The notes below the pieces were generated by a model. It saw only the letters and a list, made by a program, of their open reading frames with translations. It ran no database searches and had not been told where the DNA came from. A DNA stretch of 64,000 nt. Origin: Protula sp. h YS-2021. Its lineage: Eukaryota; Annelida; Polychaeta; Sabellida; Serpulidae. Both the position numbers and the translations under genes were made by a program. The DNA is taken from NCBI GenBank assembly GCA_949752745.1, contig OX457025.1, positions 102,031,524 through 102,095,523 on the forward strand, written 5' to 3'. Positions 46,055 to 57,609 of this stretch are shown here, one piece after another. How positions within the stretch are numbered: the first letter of the stretch is position 1; each line of letters opens with the position of its first letter.

Positions 46055-46520
46055 TTACGCTCAAAATTGTGGGAGAAGCATTCGGAAAATTTGCCACTAA
46101 TAAATCACTAAATGCCACCCATTTGGCCAATTTTTGGTGGTTCGCCCCCCCCCCCCCCCCCCCCAAAAAAAAAGAAGCAGAAATAATTTCAAGAGTGGTC
46201 AGTTCAAGAGAGGTAAGTTCAAGAGTGGTCTGCCTAGAGAACATTCGTACAAAGTTTAAAGAAACTCTGATCATAATTGTGGGAGAGGAAGCATTCAAAA
46301 ATTCGCAATAAAAAAATCTGAAATGCCCCCCATTTGGCCAAATTTTGGCAGATCGCAAAAAAGTACTTTTTTAAGACAGGCGTACTTAGAGAACATTCGT
46401 ACAAAGCTTGAAAGGAATCCAATCAAAACTAAAGGAGAAGAAGCGTTTTAAGTCAAAATTTACATACGTACATAGGCACACACGTGCATAGGCACACACG
46501 TACATACAGACGACGGATAC
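46055..46520. mobile_element. Truncated copy of the element C family
   Basis: Three diverged units (CCATTTGGCCAATTTTTGGTGG, AGAGAACATTCGTACAAAG, GGAGAAGAAGCGTTTTAAG), then a microsatellite of ACGTACATAGGCACAC type and GACGACGGATACCCCC. It stops before the hairpin. Confidence 0.75.
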
Positions 46521-46735
46521 CCCCGTGCTCGTGCTACCAGTGCTACAGGCTGTAGGAGGGTTTCTCGGATCAGTCCACCCGCTCGTGTGGTTCAGCCTCG
46601 TGCTGCCAGTGCTACAGGCTGCGGGGGGGGGGGGATTTTCGGATCAGTCCTCCCGCTCGTGTGGTTCAGGCTCGTGATGCCAGTGCTACAGGCTGCGGGG
46701 GGGGGGGGGGGGGATGGGGGGGTTATCAGAGCAGT
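46521..46735. repeat. ~75-bp tandem repeat, three copies
   Basis: Unit: CCAGTGCTACAGGCTG, G-run, TCGGATCAGTCC and CGCTCGTGTGGTTCAG. Confidence 0.8.
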
Positions 46736-47125
46736 CCGCACGCTCTTGTTTTTTTACCATATTATCTTCAAATGGTTTGATATTCCAAAAACATCACAAC
46801 CTTCCGCCACCCCCGCCACCCCCGCCACCGCTTTTGTATTTTTATCATTATGTCCCATAGCCCTGAAACAGAGCCCTGGATATCCACAGACAAATTGTGT
46901 TGGTCATGTTTTAACAACACAAAACTGGTATTTTGTTATTCTGCAGGCAAACCTAGATACGGACATCAAAACAGGTTAGTAAATAAACCCGGACTTCAAC
47001 AAATTCAATAAAATAAGATAAATACGCGGATGATAATATTAACACAATTTCACGGAGCACTTGTAAACAAACAGCCCACTCTTCCCAACCGCCTCCCACC
47101 CATGAGAGCTTCGAAAAAAGACACT
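46736..47125. other. Unannotated sequence
   Basis: A possible 28-base microexon with good splice sites lies near 46947-46974 on the plus strand, but nothing supports it further. Confidence 0.35.
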
Positions 47126-47624
47126 GACTGAATTATATAACCAGTAGACAAAACATCAAGCAGCTAAAAATAGCTCTCCCCATCCCCCTTCCTCTACCTT
47201 CGTACTAAGTTATTTACAGGGCAAATCTGAAGACGCAACGGGCTGGTGCGCGAAGGGTGCGCGAAAGGTGCGCGAAGGGTGCGCGGAAGGTGCGAGAAGG
47301 GTGCGAGAAGGGAGCGCGGAAGGTGCGTGAAGGGAGCGCAAAAGGTGCGAGAAGGGTGCGCGAAGGCAGCAAGAAGGGAGCGCGGAAGGTGCGAGAAGGG
47401 AGCACGGAAGGTGCGAGAAGGGTGCGAGAAGGGAGCGCGGAAGATGCGAGAAGGGTGCGTGACAGGCGCTAGGCTCGGCAAACACTCGTGGACTAGTCAC
47501 GACAGCGGCTCTAGAAATGGGTGAGTTTCTTAGACAAGTCTCTTTTAGCTTGTTACACATTATGGTAAATCTAATAAGGAGTTAATAGGTGGGGGCGGGG
47601 GGGCGGGGAGTATTTCTGCGTCTC
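47126..47624. repeat. 500-bp duplicated block, copy 1 (contains an 11-13 bp GC-rich minisatellite)
   Basis: It matches 47769-48268 with a single extra G in copy 2 near 47900. Internal units are of type GGTGCGAGAAGG/GAGCGCGGAAGG (47245-47465). Confidence 0.95.
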
Positions 47625-47768
47625 GCAAAAAAAAACAAACAAACACCAGATGTCGCTGCGCCAGTGCTATTAACAAATCGTCTGCTAGATCTGACTGCTG
47701 TCGGCACCTGAAGTACAAAATCCGTCCTCAATCCATGGTTGTCACGTTTGCGATTGTGACGTCATAAT

Positions 47769-48268
47769 GACTGAATTATATAACCAGTAGACAAAACATC
47801 AAGCAGCTAAAAATAGCTCTCCCCATCCCCCTTCCTCTACCTTCGTACTAAGTTATTTACAGGGCAAATCTGAAGACGCAACGGGCTGGTGCGCGAAGGG
47901 GTGCGCGAAAGGTGCGCGAAGGGTGCGCGGAAGGTGCGAGAAGGGTGCGAGAAGGGAGCGCGGAAGGTGCGTGAAGGGAGCGCAAAAGGTGCGAGAAGGG
48001 TGCGCGAAGGCAGCAAGAAGGGAGCGCGGAAGGTGCGAGAAGGGAGCACGGAAGGTGCGAGAAGGGTGCGAGAAGGGAGCGCGGAAGATGCGAGAAGGGT
48101 GCGTGACAGGCGCTAGGCTCGGCAAACACTCGTGGACTAGTCACGACAGCGGCTCTAGAAATGGGTGAGTTTCTTAGACAAGTCTCTTTTAGCTTGTTAC
48201 ACATTATGGTAAATCTAATAAGGAGTTAATAGGTGGGGGCGGGGGGGCGGGGAGTATTTCTGCGTCTC
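47769..48268. repeat. 500-bp duplicated block, copy 2, ending at the gap
   Basis: Virtually identical to copy 1 and stops exactly at the run of N, which points to unresolved contig overlap. Confidence 0.95.
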
Positions 48269-48468
48269 NNNNNNNNNNNNNNNNNNNNNNNNNNNNNNNN
48301 NNNNNNNNNNNNNNNNNNNNNNNNNNNNNNNNNNNNNNNNNNNNNNNNNNNNNNNNNNNNNNNNNNNNNNNNNNNNNNNNNNNNNNNNNNNNNNNNNNNN
48401 NNNNNNNNNNNNNNNNNNNNNNNNNNNNNNNNNNNNNNNNNNNNNNNNNNNNNNNNNNNNNNNNNNNN
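48269..48468. other. Assembly gap (200 N)
   Basis: Exactly 200 N, so a placeholder length. X-filled frames across it are meaningless. Confidence 0.99.
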
Positions 48469-48575
48469 GACTCAAACACACCCCAGGGAAGGCATCCAGT
48501 CACACAGCATACCGGGGAGAATGCGGACTCAAACACATCCCAGGGAAGGCATCCAGTCACACAGCATATAGAATA
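48469..48575. repeat. 57-bp repeat, two copies at the gap edge
   Basis: GACTCAAACACA(C/T)CCCAGGG then AAGGCATCCAGTCACACAGC; the array may extend into the gap. Confidence 0.85.
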
Positions 48576-48689
48576 CACAGGAGGAGCAGCAAAGTGGGCA
48601 ACATGACTTGGCGTAAAACGGACCATTTTTGTCTCTGCTTTCATGTTGTGCACTGCCACACTGACGGTTACTTTTTTTGTCTGATACTG

Positions 48690-48905
48690 TTTCTGCCAGC
48701 TATCGTTTTGTCCATGGTTGCTTTTGTCCGCTGTCGTTTTCTCCGTTGCTGTTTTTCAGCTGTCGTTTTAGCCGTTGCCGTTTTGTCCGTTGCCATTTTG
48801 CTCATAGTTGTTTTGTCCGTTGTCATTTTGTCCATTACCGTTTTGTCCGTTTCTGATTTGCCCACTGTCGATTTGCCCACTGTCGTTTTGTCCGCCGCCA
48901 TTTTG
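48690..48905. repeat. 15-bp minisatellite (TTTTGTCCGTTGCCG)
   Basis: About 14 variable units. Unit length keeps frames open on both strands (Val/Ile/Leu- or Thr/Lys-rich), which is not evidence of a gene. Confidence 0.9.
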
Positions 48906-49940
48906 TCAGCTCCTGATCAACTGGTTGCTGTGTGGTTTATTCAAAGACCTCCCACGTGTGCTCGAAACACCCCTCCCCAGCCCCCCTCCCCCCACCCCTA
49001 GCCAATGACCTAGTCTTATATTATTCTCCTTAAAACTGAAAAACAGACAAATCTTTCGAAAGTCAACGGGTATTAATTATCTGCAGCCTGGTTGAGACAG
49101 ACTGGAGGCCTGCAAGGCACAATCCAGGACAAAGACTGGCGTCCTGCACTTTACTTTTAAAATACATTATTGCCAAATATAAACAAACTGTTCCTTTTTT
49201 TTTTAAATAACAGTAGAAACAATGACTTCTATCTGTCAGTTAGCTACACAACAATTTCCGCGCATAATGAGCCAAGGCAAGTATTAGTGATTGATGTCAA
49301 AGAGGTAAAACGAGACAAGAAATTAGTTTGAGATGTTAGCCCTGTCACCAGGTATTTAGATATATGTTGCGCAAATAGCCACTACCACACCGCCTGTGAG
49401 CTTTGCGCCAAAACGCGTGTAATTAATACGTGGGTGAAAGTGTGATGGGGGGCGGGTGGAAGAGAGGGGCGTAAGCGAGGGTGGGGGGGGGGGGTTAGGG
49501 CTTTATCAACTAACTTGCTCTCACAGCTGGAGCGTTCCCACCACCAAGTATATTATTCAATCATAGAATTTTGCATGGCACTGTAAGCCCTTTAAGGATT
49601 TGCTTCTTTTTTTTTATCTAATGGTAGTAATCTCCCCCTATTTTTTTCTAATGGTAGTAATCTCCCCCTACTTTTTTCTCCTCCACTCCTGCATCCCCAC
49701 TCCCCTCCTGGAACATCTACGGTATTGCAACACTTTAATTTTTCCCCATTTCCTCCAAATGCTGGAGTACACCGCCCCCCCCCCCTCCAGCCCAACCTAC
49801 CCCCACCCCCTCCCCCCATCGACCCGTCGCTGAGAACGACGTGAGTAAGGCCTCCATAGCAGAGACAGCACACGATTTCTTCAAAATCTCTAGACTAGCC
49901 GAATTCCTGCTTAAAAACAGGAATAACTGTTAGCGTGCAG
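48906..49940. other. Unannotated sequence
   Basis: Poly-G near 49482, a 30-bp repeat (TCTAATGGTAGTAATCTCCC) near 49615-49680, and poly-C near 49776. No gene seen. Confidence 0.45.
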
Positions 49941-49944
49941 CACA

Positions 49945-50042
49945 AGGCCTCTGACAAACAAACAAACAAACAAACAAACAAACAAACAAAGTCTCTGACA
50001 AACAAACAAACAAGGCCTCTGACAAACAAACAAACAAACAGC
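49945..50042. repeat. (AAAC)n blocks separated by GCCTCTGAC
   Basis: Three blocks of ACAAACAAAC with the spacer GGCCTCTGAC or similar. Confidence 0.92.
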
Positions 50043-50139
50043 GTCACAAAATGATGAGAGCAGCCGCCTGTGTATCTCCTGTAAGACTCGGGCGTCATGA
50101 GTTGTCTACGACCAGACGATCCCACGTAAAAACCCATCA

Positions 50140-50520
50140 GCCAGAGCAGAGAGATATCCATGGAAATCCATGGAGATCCGTGGAGATCCATGGTCACCCT
50201 CCGCCATATCTCTCAATTGTCTGTCACATAAATCCATCAGCCAGAGGGAGATCCATGGAAATCCATGGAGATCCATGGTAACCCTCCGTCATAACCCTCA
50301 ATCGTCTGCCACGTAAAATCCATGAGCCAGGGGGAGATCCATGGATATCAATGGAGATCCGTGGAGATCCATGGCCACACTCCGTAATATCTCTCAATAT
50401 CTCTCAATCGTCTGCCACACAAAACCCATCAGCCAGAGCAGAGGGATATCCATGGAAAACCATGGAGATCCGTGGAGATCCATGGTTACACTCCGTTATA
50501 GCTTTCAATCATCTGAGGAG
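50140..50520. repeat. Compound ATCCATGG repeat
   Basis: GAGATCCATGGA/GATCCGTGGA 12-mers nested in a longer unit of 90-130 bp with CCTCCGTCATA, TCAATCGTCTGCCAC and ATCAGCCAGAG. About four long units. Confidence 0.88.
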
Positions 50521-50734
50521 CAATGACCGCTAATCATCAGCCAAAACAGTGTCACTTCCGGCCCAGTCAAGCCGAGCAAGCACTGTGTCACTACATGGCA
50601 CACAGAACGCATAATATCGAGGTATATTGAAAAATCTATGCGTTTTAATTAAGCCTCGTTTCCGACTTCCACGTGAATACGCTGCCGAATAAGACGATAC
50701 GTCGCAATCTTAGCCTTCGACCCGGCACTTGCGG

Positions 50735-50910
50735 AAGACAACGACAGAATCAATGACTTCAGGAAGACAACGACAGAATCAATGACTTCCGGAAGACAAC
50801 GACAGAATCAATGACTTCCGGAAGACAACGACAGAATCAATGACTTCCGGAAGACAACGACAGAATCAATGACTTCCGGAAGACAACGACAGAATCAATG
50901 ACTTCCAATA
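50735..50910. repeat. 29-bp minisatellite, six copies
   Basis: GGAAGACAACGACAGAATCA then ATGACTTCC, nearly invariant. Confidence 0.95.
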
Positions 50911-50997
50911 GTCAATACTTCCATTGTTTTATTTTATCTATGTTGTGTGTGTCACTTACCGAAAGCAGCCCTCCTGATCCGCTTTGATACGACCACC

Positions 50998-51385
50998 TTC
51001 GCGCTATAAGCCAAATCACACTTTGGGCGTTCCCAATAAAAATGCGCAAAAATTCCTGCGTTTCGAATAAAATAACCGGGTAAAAAATGAAAGAAATGAT
51101 AGAGAGATTTCGCCTGAATGTCAAATTTCTCTTGCACCAAAGAGAAATCGGGTTTTTAACAACCCGTTTGATATTTTAAAAACTTATTAAAAGTTGTAAC
51201 AAATGGTTTCAAGTTTCATTTTCTTTTATGTTCCGAGTATGAGCTGTTTTTGCGATATTTCTTCCATATTTTTCTATCATTTCTTTCATTTCTTTACCCG
51301 GTTCCCACGCAGTCGAAATTCAAAATTCTTGCGCATTTTATTTGAAACACCGAAAGTGTGATTTGGCTTATCATTCGCCACAGGA
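50998..51385. mobile_element. Foldback element with ~100-bp imperfect inverted arms
   Basis: The left arm (about 50998-51110: ATAAGCCAAATCACACTTTG, ATGCGCAAAAATTC, CCGGGTAAA, GAAAGAAATGATAGA) is the approximate reverse complement of the right arm (about 51275-51380: TCTATCATTTCTTTC, TTTACCCGG, TTGCGCATTTTAT, AAAGTGTGATTTGGCTTAT). This is a MITE-like structure without coding capacity. Confidence 0.7.
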
Positions 51386-51404
51386 CAAGTCGGCTAGTAG
51401 ATTA

Positions 51405-51557
51405 CAGGGTTCGCGCTGGGTTCTCAGGAAAGTGAGTCAAAAAAGGAAAGTGTGACTCAGTTGGGTCCAGAAAGACTCGGTGGGTTCCGAAAAAGTGAGT
51501 CATTTCGTAAAAAAATGCCCCAAAAAGAGGACAAAAACCCCGCCAACGCGAGCCCTG
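51405..51557. mobile_element. 153-bp MITE with CAGGG termini
   Basis: The left end is CAGGGTTCGCGCTGG and the right end, inverted, is CAGGGCTCGCGTTGG. A second copy, opposite orientation and truncated, is at 63252-63390. Target duplication is unclear. Confidence 0.65.
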
Positions 51558-51949
51558 TATTATATCTGAATAATCATTCAGAAGGCGTGAGAACATTTGT
51601 CTCTTTTTTGCCTCCAGTCCAGTTTTCCCCTGCCACTTACCGGACGATTATTAGTGGCTTTCTTATGACTCCTTCATCCAGCACAAAATGAAACCACTTT
51701 ATTCCATTCAATGAGAAGTCTGTCTGATTGCAAGGTTGAATTTTCTTTTGAATGCCATAACTGCCGGCTCTTTCATAACCTTTTGGTAAAAATAATCGTC
51801 CCAAAAAGATGCTTATTCCGGGCTCATTTTGAGCACAAAGGCGCCACTTACCTTTGTGACTGGGAGCAGCGGAGATTTATTCACTGTAGGGCGTTGCTAG
51901 GCAATGCGAGCGTCCAGGGACGATGTGCTTGGTGATCATTGACGCACCC

Positions 51950-52462
51950 TCCCCGCCCCATGCGGCAAAACGGCCAATACACCGACGCACATGCCCCCTC
52001 CCCGCCCCGAGCGGCAACACAACCAACACACCGAAGCACACGCCCCCTACCCGCTCCGAGCGGCAACACGGCCAATACACCGAAACACATGTCCCCTCCC
52101 CGCCCCGAGCGGCAACACGGGCAATGCACCGACGCACATGCCCCCTCCCCTCCCCGAGCGGCAACACGGCCAATACACCGACGCACATGCCCCCCTTCCC
52201 TCCCCGAGCGGCAACACGGCCAATACACCGACGCACATGCCCCCCCTCCCTGCATGCCCCGGGCGGCAACACAGCCAACACACCGACGCACATACCCCCC
52301 TCCCCTCCCCGCCCCATGCGGCAACACGGCCGATACACCGACGCGCATGCCCCCTCCCCGCCCAGTGCGGCAACACAACCAACACACCGACGCACATGCC
52401 CCCTCCCCTCCCCTAGCGGCAACACGGCCAATACACCGACGCACACGCCCCCTCCTCTCTCC
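51950..52462. repeat. ~49-bp GC-rich minisatellite, about 10 copies
   Basis: The unit contains GAGCGGCAACACGGCCAATA, CACCGACGCACATGCCCCC and TCCCC. All six frames stay open for long stretches because of composition. Confidence 0.93.
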
Positions 52463-53805
52463 GCCCTCCCCCCCCCCCCCCCCATCCGCGCCAGCGTAGC
52501 ATCAGGGCTGAGCGTGATCTTATCAAGCAGGGCACCATATTGCATTAATGCCAGCCATGTGCTTCCTTCTACCCCCACTTCCCCCACCCCCGCCCCCACC
52601 CCCCGCCCCCATGTACTTCTTTCTTTCCTCTTCAACCACTGGATTCTTCAAAAGAGCTCGGTGTTTTAAATATTTATGTAGCAGAGTGCAGGGGGCTTGC
52701 CTTAGCATCTCGTCACGGCGAGTGACTGACTTGCATGACGTCATCGGCCTCACCTGCTAGGTGCTATACTGACGTCAGCAAGATATTACAACTGCGTTTG
52801 AGTAAACCGTTTTTCTTTCTTTATCGTTTTTTGTTGTTTTCTTTTTTTTTTTATTTATTATTATTCTTTTTCGGGGGTGGGGGGGGGGGGGTGGGCTGGG
52901 GGGAGGGGGCGATAAGGTTATACATGCCACAGCATGGCAATTGCAACTGCATTGGTGACCTTAGCGAGAAGCCTGAAACAAACTGAAGCTCAAAAGCTTT
53001 ATCTTGCACACCTGTGTGTAAAATGAATCACGAAATGCCACCAAGAGCGATTTGCTCGCTTTATTTAAATTATCCCAAACCTTATTAAAATATTCATACA
53101 ATAACTTTTAAAATGTCTTTTATTACTGTACGTAAAAAGGGAAAATGTCTTAAATAACCACCCAAATTAAAATTTAAAATTTAAATTTAAAATACCTCCA
53201 AAGTTATCTTTATATTTATTACAGCATAAAAGTCAAGCAAAATTAATTGCAATAGTATTTATTTCCTGATAAGTATCTCGCCCTGTTTATCGCGGTCACA
53301 GCAAATAACAGGCTTACATTTAAACTGAACATGAACTTGAAATAAACACTAAATGAAAATTATAATATCAAAGGAAAGGTCATATAAACCTGGGCATAAA
53401 TAAAAATGAACATTTCAGCGATTATTATTCTTCAATTTTTTTCCTTTTCTTCAATTAACGGCGGCAGGATGTAAATGACGGAGGAGTGTCTGCTCATAAA
53501 CGAAGACAGTTGTTATTGTTGTTTTTTTTTCTCTCTCTCTCACTCTCCTAGAGTCTCGTTTCTAGACACTCGTTAATGCATAAAATGTCATAAATACTGA
53601 TGCAAATCAAGAACTGTGCATTAAGCTACAGTCATGCGCACGAATGGGTGGTGGTAGAACGGGGAATGGGGATGGGGGAGTTTGGAAGTCAAATTAAATT
53701 TCAAATCGAAAAAAAAAATTATTTCGTGCCTCAATTTTTTTGTTGCCTCATCTTTTTATATTAACATGACCCATGGCTTAAGTGCATTATTTAAGTTCAT
53801 TGTAA
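52463..53805. other. Unannotated sequence
   Basis: Poly-C near 52470, C-rich block near 52570-52610, poly-G near 52870-52910. Two perfect TGACGTCA sites at 52736 and 52770. No gene seen. Confidence 0.45.
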
Positions 53806-53814
53806 GGTGGGAGA

Positions 53815-54432
53815 CATATCCCACCCCGTGCATCACTGTCATCCCGCCCCGTGTCTCGCGGTCATCCCGTCCCATGAGGCTGCCCCACCTCGTGTCTCGC
53901 TGTCATCCCGTCCCATGAGGCTGCCCCACCCCGTGCATCACTGTCATCCCGCCCCGTGTCTCGCGGTCATCCCGTCCCATGAGGCTGCCCCACCCCGTGT
54001 CTCGCTGTCATCCCGCCCCGCGTCTCGCGGTCATCCCGTCCCATGAGGCTGTCCCACCCCGTGTCTCGCGGTCATCCCGTCCCATAAGGCTGCCCCACCC
54101 CGTGCATCACTGTCATCCCGCCCCGTGTCTCGCGGTCATCCCGTCCCATGAGGCTGCCCCACCCCGTGTCTCGCTGTCATCCCGCCCCGCGTCTCGCGGT
54201 CATCCCGTCCCATGAGGCTGTCCCACCCCGTGTCTCGCGGTCATCCCGTCCCATAAGGCTGCCCCACCCCGTGCATCACTGTCATCCCGCCCCGTGTCTC
54301 GCGGTCATCCCGTCCCATGAGGCTGTCCCGCCCCGTGTCTCGCGGTCATCCCGCCCCGTGAGGCTGCCCCACCCCGTGCATCGCTGTCATCCCGCCCCGC
54401 GTCTCGCGGTCATCCCGTCCCGTGAGGCCGTC
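53815..54432. repeat. GC-rich minisatellite with a 169-bp higher-order unit
   Basis: A basic step of GTCTCGCGGTCATCCCGTCC and CATGAGGCTGCCCCACCCC. A block beginning at 53979 recurs at 54148 with the same variants, a 169-bp period. Confidence 0.93.
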
Positions 54433-55020
54433 ACTGGGGACTGTCCCGTCGCGCGTTCCGTTTTGTCCAGGTTCTCTACAGCCTTCTAAAATTCTCATTT
54501 GATGCAACCCGAGAACACAAAACCAGGTCATTTTTTTTCTGAGAACATATCAAGTCAGTGCAAATCCGGGAGATTACCTGGCAAATTGAATGCGAAATGG
54601 CTTGCCCTACTGACCAAAAACTGCCAGCACCCATCTCTCAATACGTCACTAGCTTTCTTCCAAGACATACTATCTCTTCAATCACAGCGACAGCTGGAAT
54701 ATTCTCAACAATTTGTGTTTACATCATATTTTCACCACGTCAACGAAAAATAATTAATACAGCCATTTTAAAACGTGCAAAAAAGCCTATTTCACAGTAT
54801 ACTAATCCATTTCTATTTTTCGGACTACTTTTTGCGTGGACTACTTTTTGCGCGAATTATCTTTTTCCTTAACACTTACTGACTAGATGATGTGTTTTTC
54901 CCCCCGACTTTTTCCCCCTTTTCACTCTACACCTCTCAAACTGATTGACAACTTCGAAACATTAGTCAGCTTGGCCTAGAAAGTTCACTTCTCACTGTTA
55001 ATGAATTGACTGACAATAGT
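54433..55020. other. Unannotated sequence
   Basis: Two short frames of 84 and 104 codons without recognisable content; no splice or domain support. Confidence 0.4.
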
Positions 55021-55023
55021 TTT

Positions 55024-55705
55024 CGTGCCTGAATCCATTACAAAGTCCCGTGATCTATCCCCAAGCTGTCCTTCCTCAGATCTACACGTGCCTGAATCCA
55101 ACACCAAGCCACGAGATCTAACCCCACGGTGTCCGTCCTCAGACCTTCTACACGTGCCTGAATCCATTACACAGCCACGAGATCTAACCCCACGGTGTCC
55201 TTCCTCGGGCCTTCTACGCATGCCTGAATCCATTACACAGCCACGAGATCTAACCCCACGGTGTCCTTCCTCGGGCCTTCTACGCATGCCTGAATCCATT
55301 ACACAGCCACGAGATCTAACCCCACGGTGTCCTTCCTCGGGCCTTCTACGCATGCCTGAATCCATTACACAGCCACGAGATCTAACCCCACGGTGTCCTT
55401 CCTCGGGCCTTCTACGCATGCCTGAATCCATTACACAGCCACGAGATCTAACCCCACGGTGTCCTTCCTCGGGCCTTCTACGCATGCCTGAATCCATTAC
55501 ACAGCCACGAGATCTAACCCCACGGTGTCCTTCCTCGGGCCTTCTACGCATGCCTGAATCCATTACACAGCCACGAGATCTAACCCCACGGTGTCCTTCC
55601 TCGGGCCTTCTACGCATGCCTGAATCCATTACACAGCCACGAGATCTATCCCCAAGCTGTCCTTCCTCAGATCTACACGTGCCTGAATCCTATACCAAGC
55701 CCTAG
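55024..55705. repeat. 66-bp minisatellite, about ten copies, seven identical
   Basis: Unit: GCCTGAATCCATTACACAGC, CACGAGATCTAACCCCACGG and TGTCCTTCCTCGGGCCTTCT, then ACGCAT. Outer copies differ (CTATCCCCAAGC, TCAGATCTACACGT) and the first and last resemble each other. Frames on both strands are open because 66 is a multiple of three. Confidence 0.95.
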
Positions 55706-56017
55706 TCAAAGCTGTAGTGCCTTAATCCACAAATCAATAATGTATCAATTCTTATTCTTTTTTGAGATACCAGAGTGTTATCTGTTAACCAAGAGTAACT
55801 CAGTATGTTAAATTAAGTATAAAAGCTAAACAATTTAAAAAAAAAAAACAAACAAACAAAAAAAAAACGAGTAACCAGTGAATATGCCGTATGCATTCGT
55901 TACAAAGGCAAAGCTGAAACTGTTGCCTTATAAAACACACAAAGAAAAATAGCAAAATAAATAGACAAATAACAATATCAGTAAGACAAGAGAAGCACAA
56001 AGAAGCTCTTGAAGGTT

Positions 56018-56112
56018 TCGTTTTATTGTGACAATGGTATCGTTTTATTGTGACAATGCTATCGTTTTATTGTGACAATGCTATCGTTTTATTGTGACAA
56101 TGCTATCGTGCT
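56018..56112. repeat. 22-bp repeat, four copies
   Basis: CGTTTTATTGTGACAATGCT plus AT, flanked by A-rich unique sequence. 55706-56820 otherwise holds nothing I recognise. Confidence 0.9.
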
Positions 56113-56822
56113 ATCGCCGAGACATGAACAACAGCAGTCCATCAATAACTGCAGTCACGCAAAAAAAAAATAAATAAAAAATTAATAAATAAATAAATAA
56201 AGTAAGCGGATAAGTGAGGTGAAAGCATCACAAGACAAAAACAAAAATATTGTAAAAACAAACGCGCCTATCTGAGGGTAAACAGACAGTGAAAGCGGGA
56301 GAGGCAAGAAAAGTGCCCCCCTGGCAGTTAATTAACCAAGGCATTTGTTCTATCAACTCAATCGCATTTTACCATTTCTAAGCTTTTTAATGTAAAAAAA
56401 AAACTAATGGATATGGACTGCCTTGTGACGTAAGGATTACTTTTAATTAAGGCAAACTTGACTGTTTGTCAGGAGGAACCGCTGACCGGGGAGCGAAGTA
56501 CGTGAAAAAAAGGGAGGAGATTACAGGCGACCCAGAAGTTCATTTACCCTTATCATTGTTTAATGACTGATACAACTTCCGGTCTAATTACAATTCTTCT
56601 TTCGCACAGTTTTGACGTTCTGAGTAGATGTGTTGGGTTTAGGTGTGTGGATGTGTTGGGTGTGGATGTGTCGGGTGTAGGTCTGTAGATTTACGACATG
56701 CCGGAGTTTGCCTATTTCGCCAAAGTACAGTAGAAATATGTGATTTTTTTAATGTTATTGACTTTGCTTCGTGGATCAAGCGATTGAAAGCTGCACTTAC
56801 TGGCCCACCACCACTCATAAAA

Positions 56823-57490
56823 GACCACCACCTCCGTACTTTAGACCATGTTTCTGTACGTAAGACCACACCTCCGTACTTTAGACCATGTTTCTGTACG
56901 TAAGACCACACCTCCGTACTTTAGACCATGTTTCTGTACGTAAGACCACACCTCCGTACTTTAGACCATGGTTCTGTACGTAAGACCACACCTCCGTACT
57001 TTAGACCATGTTTCTGTACGTAAGACCACACCTCCGTACTTTAGACCATGTTTCTGTACGTAAGACCACACCTCCGTACTTTAGACCATGTTTCTGTACG
57101 TAAGACCACACCTCCGTACTTTAGACCATGTTCCTGTACGCAAGACCACACCTCCGTACTTTAGACCATGTTTCTGTACGCAAGACCACACCTCCGTACT
57201 TTAGACCATGGTTCTGTACGTAAGACCACACCTCCGTACTTTAGACCATGTTTCTGTACGTAAGACCACATCTCCGTACTTTAGACCATGCCTCCACGCA
57301 TAAGAGCCCCATCTCCGTGCGTAAGACCACACCTCCGTACTTAAGACCACACCACCGTACTTTAGACCTTGTTTCCGTACTTGAGACGATGCCTTCACGC
57401 ATAAGAGCCCCACCTCCGTGCGTAAGACCACACCACCGTACTTAAGACCACACCACCGTACTTGAGACCACACCACCGTACTTGAGACCC
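56823..57490. repeat. 40-bp minisatellite, about 12 regular and several diverged copies
   Basis: Unit: CCTCCGTACTTTAGACCATG, TTTCTGTACGTAAGACCACA. After 57290 the units become shorter variants (CACCGTACTTAAGACCACAC). Confidence 0.93.
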
Positions 57491-57609
57491 CCACTCCGTA
57501 CACAAGAGCACACATAGAAACGGCTACACTTCGGGACATCCGGCAACTGACATCACACCTACCGAATTGCGGTAAAACATAACAGCAGTCCTTTGACTAC
57601 AACTGTGCA

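Noticed and set aside
46947..46974. Possible 28-base plus-strand exon (ttctgcag ... GTTAGT)
   Set aside because: Splice signals alone in a repeat-rich region, no recognisable peptide and no partner exon.
48204..48659. ORFs across the N run
   Set aside because: They exist only because N was translated as X.
50952..51140. Possible minus-strand exon ending at a GTAAGT donor near 50959
   Set aside because: The segment lies largely in the left arm of the foldback element, which explains the conserved look; no TFIP11 similarity.
51877..52669. Overlapping ORFs of 116-252 codons on both strands
   Set aside because: GC-rich 49-bp minisatellite with few stop codons in any frame.
54985..55705. 214- and 226-codon ORFs on opposite strands
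   Set aside because: Both arise from the 66-bp repeat; seven identical units without synonymous differences show no coding constraint.
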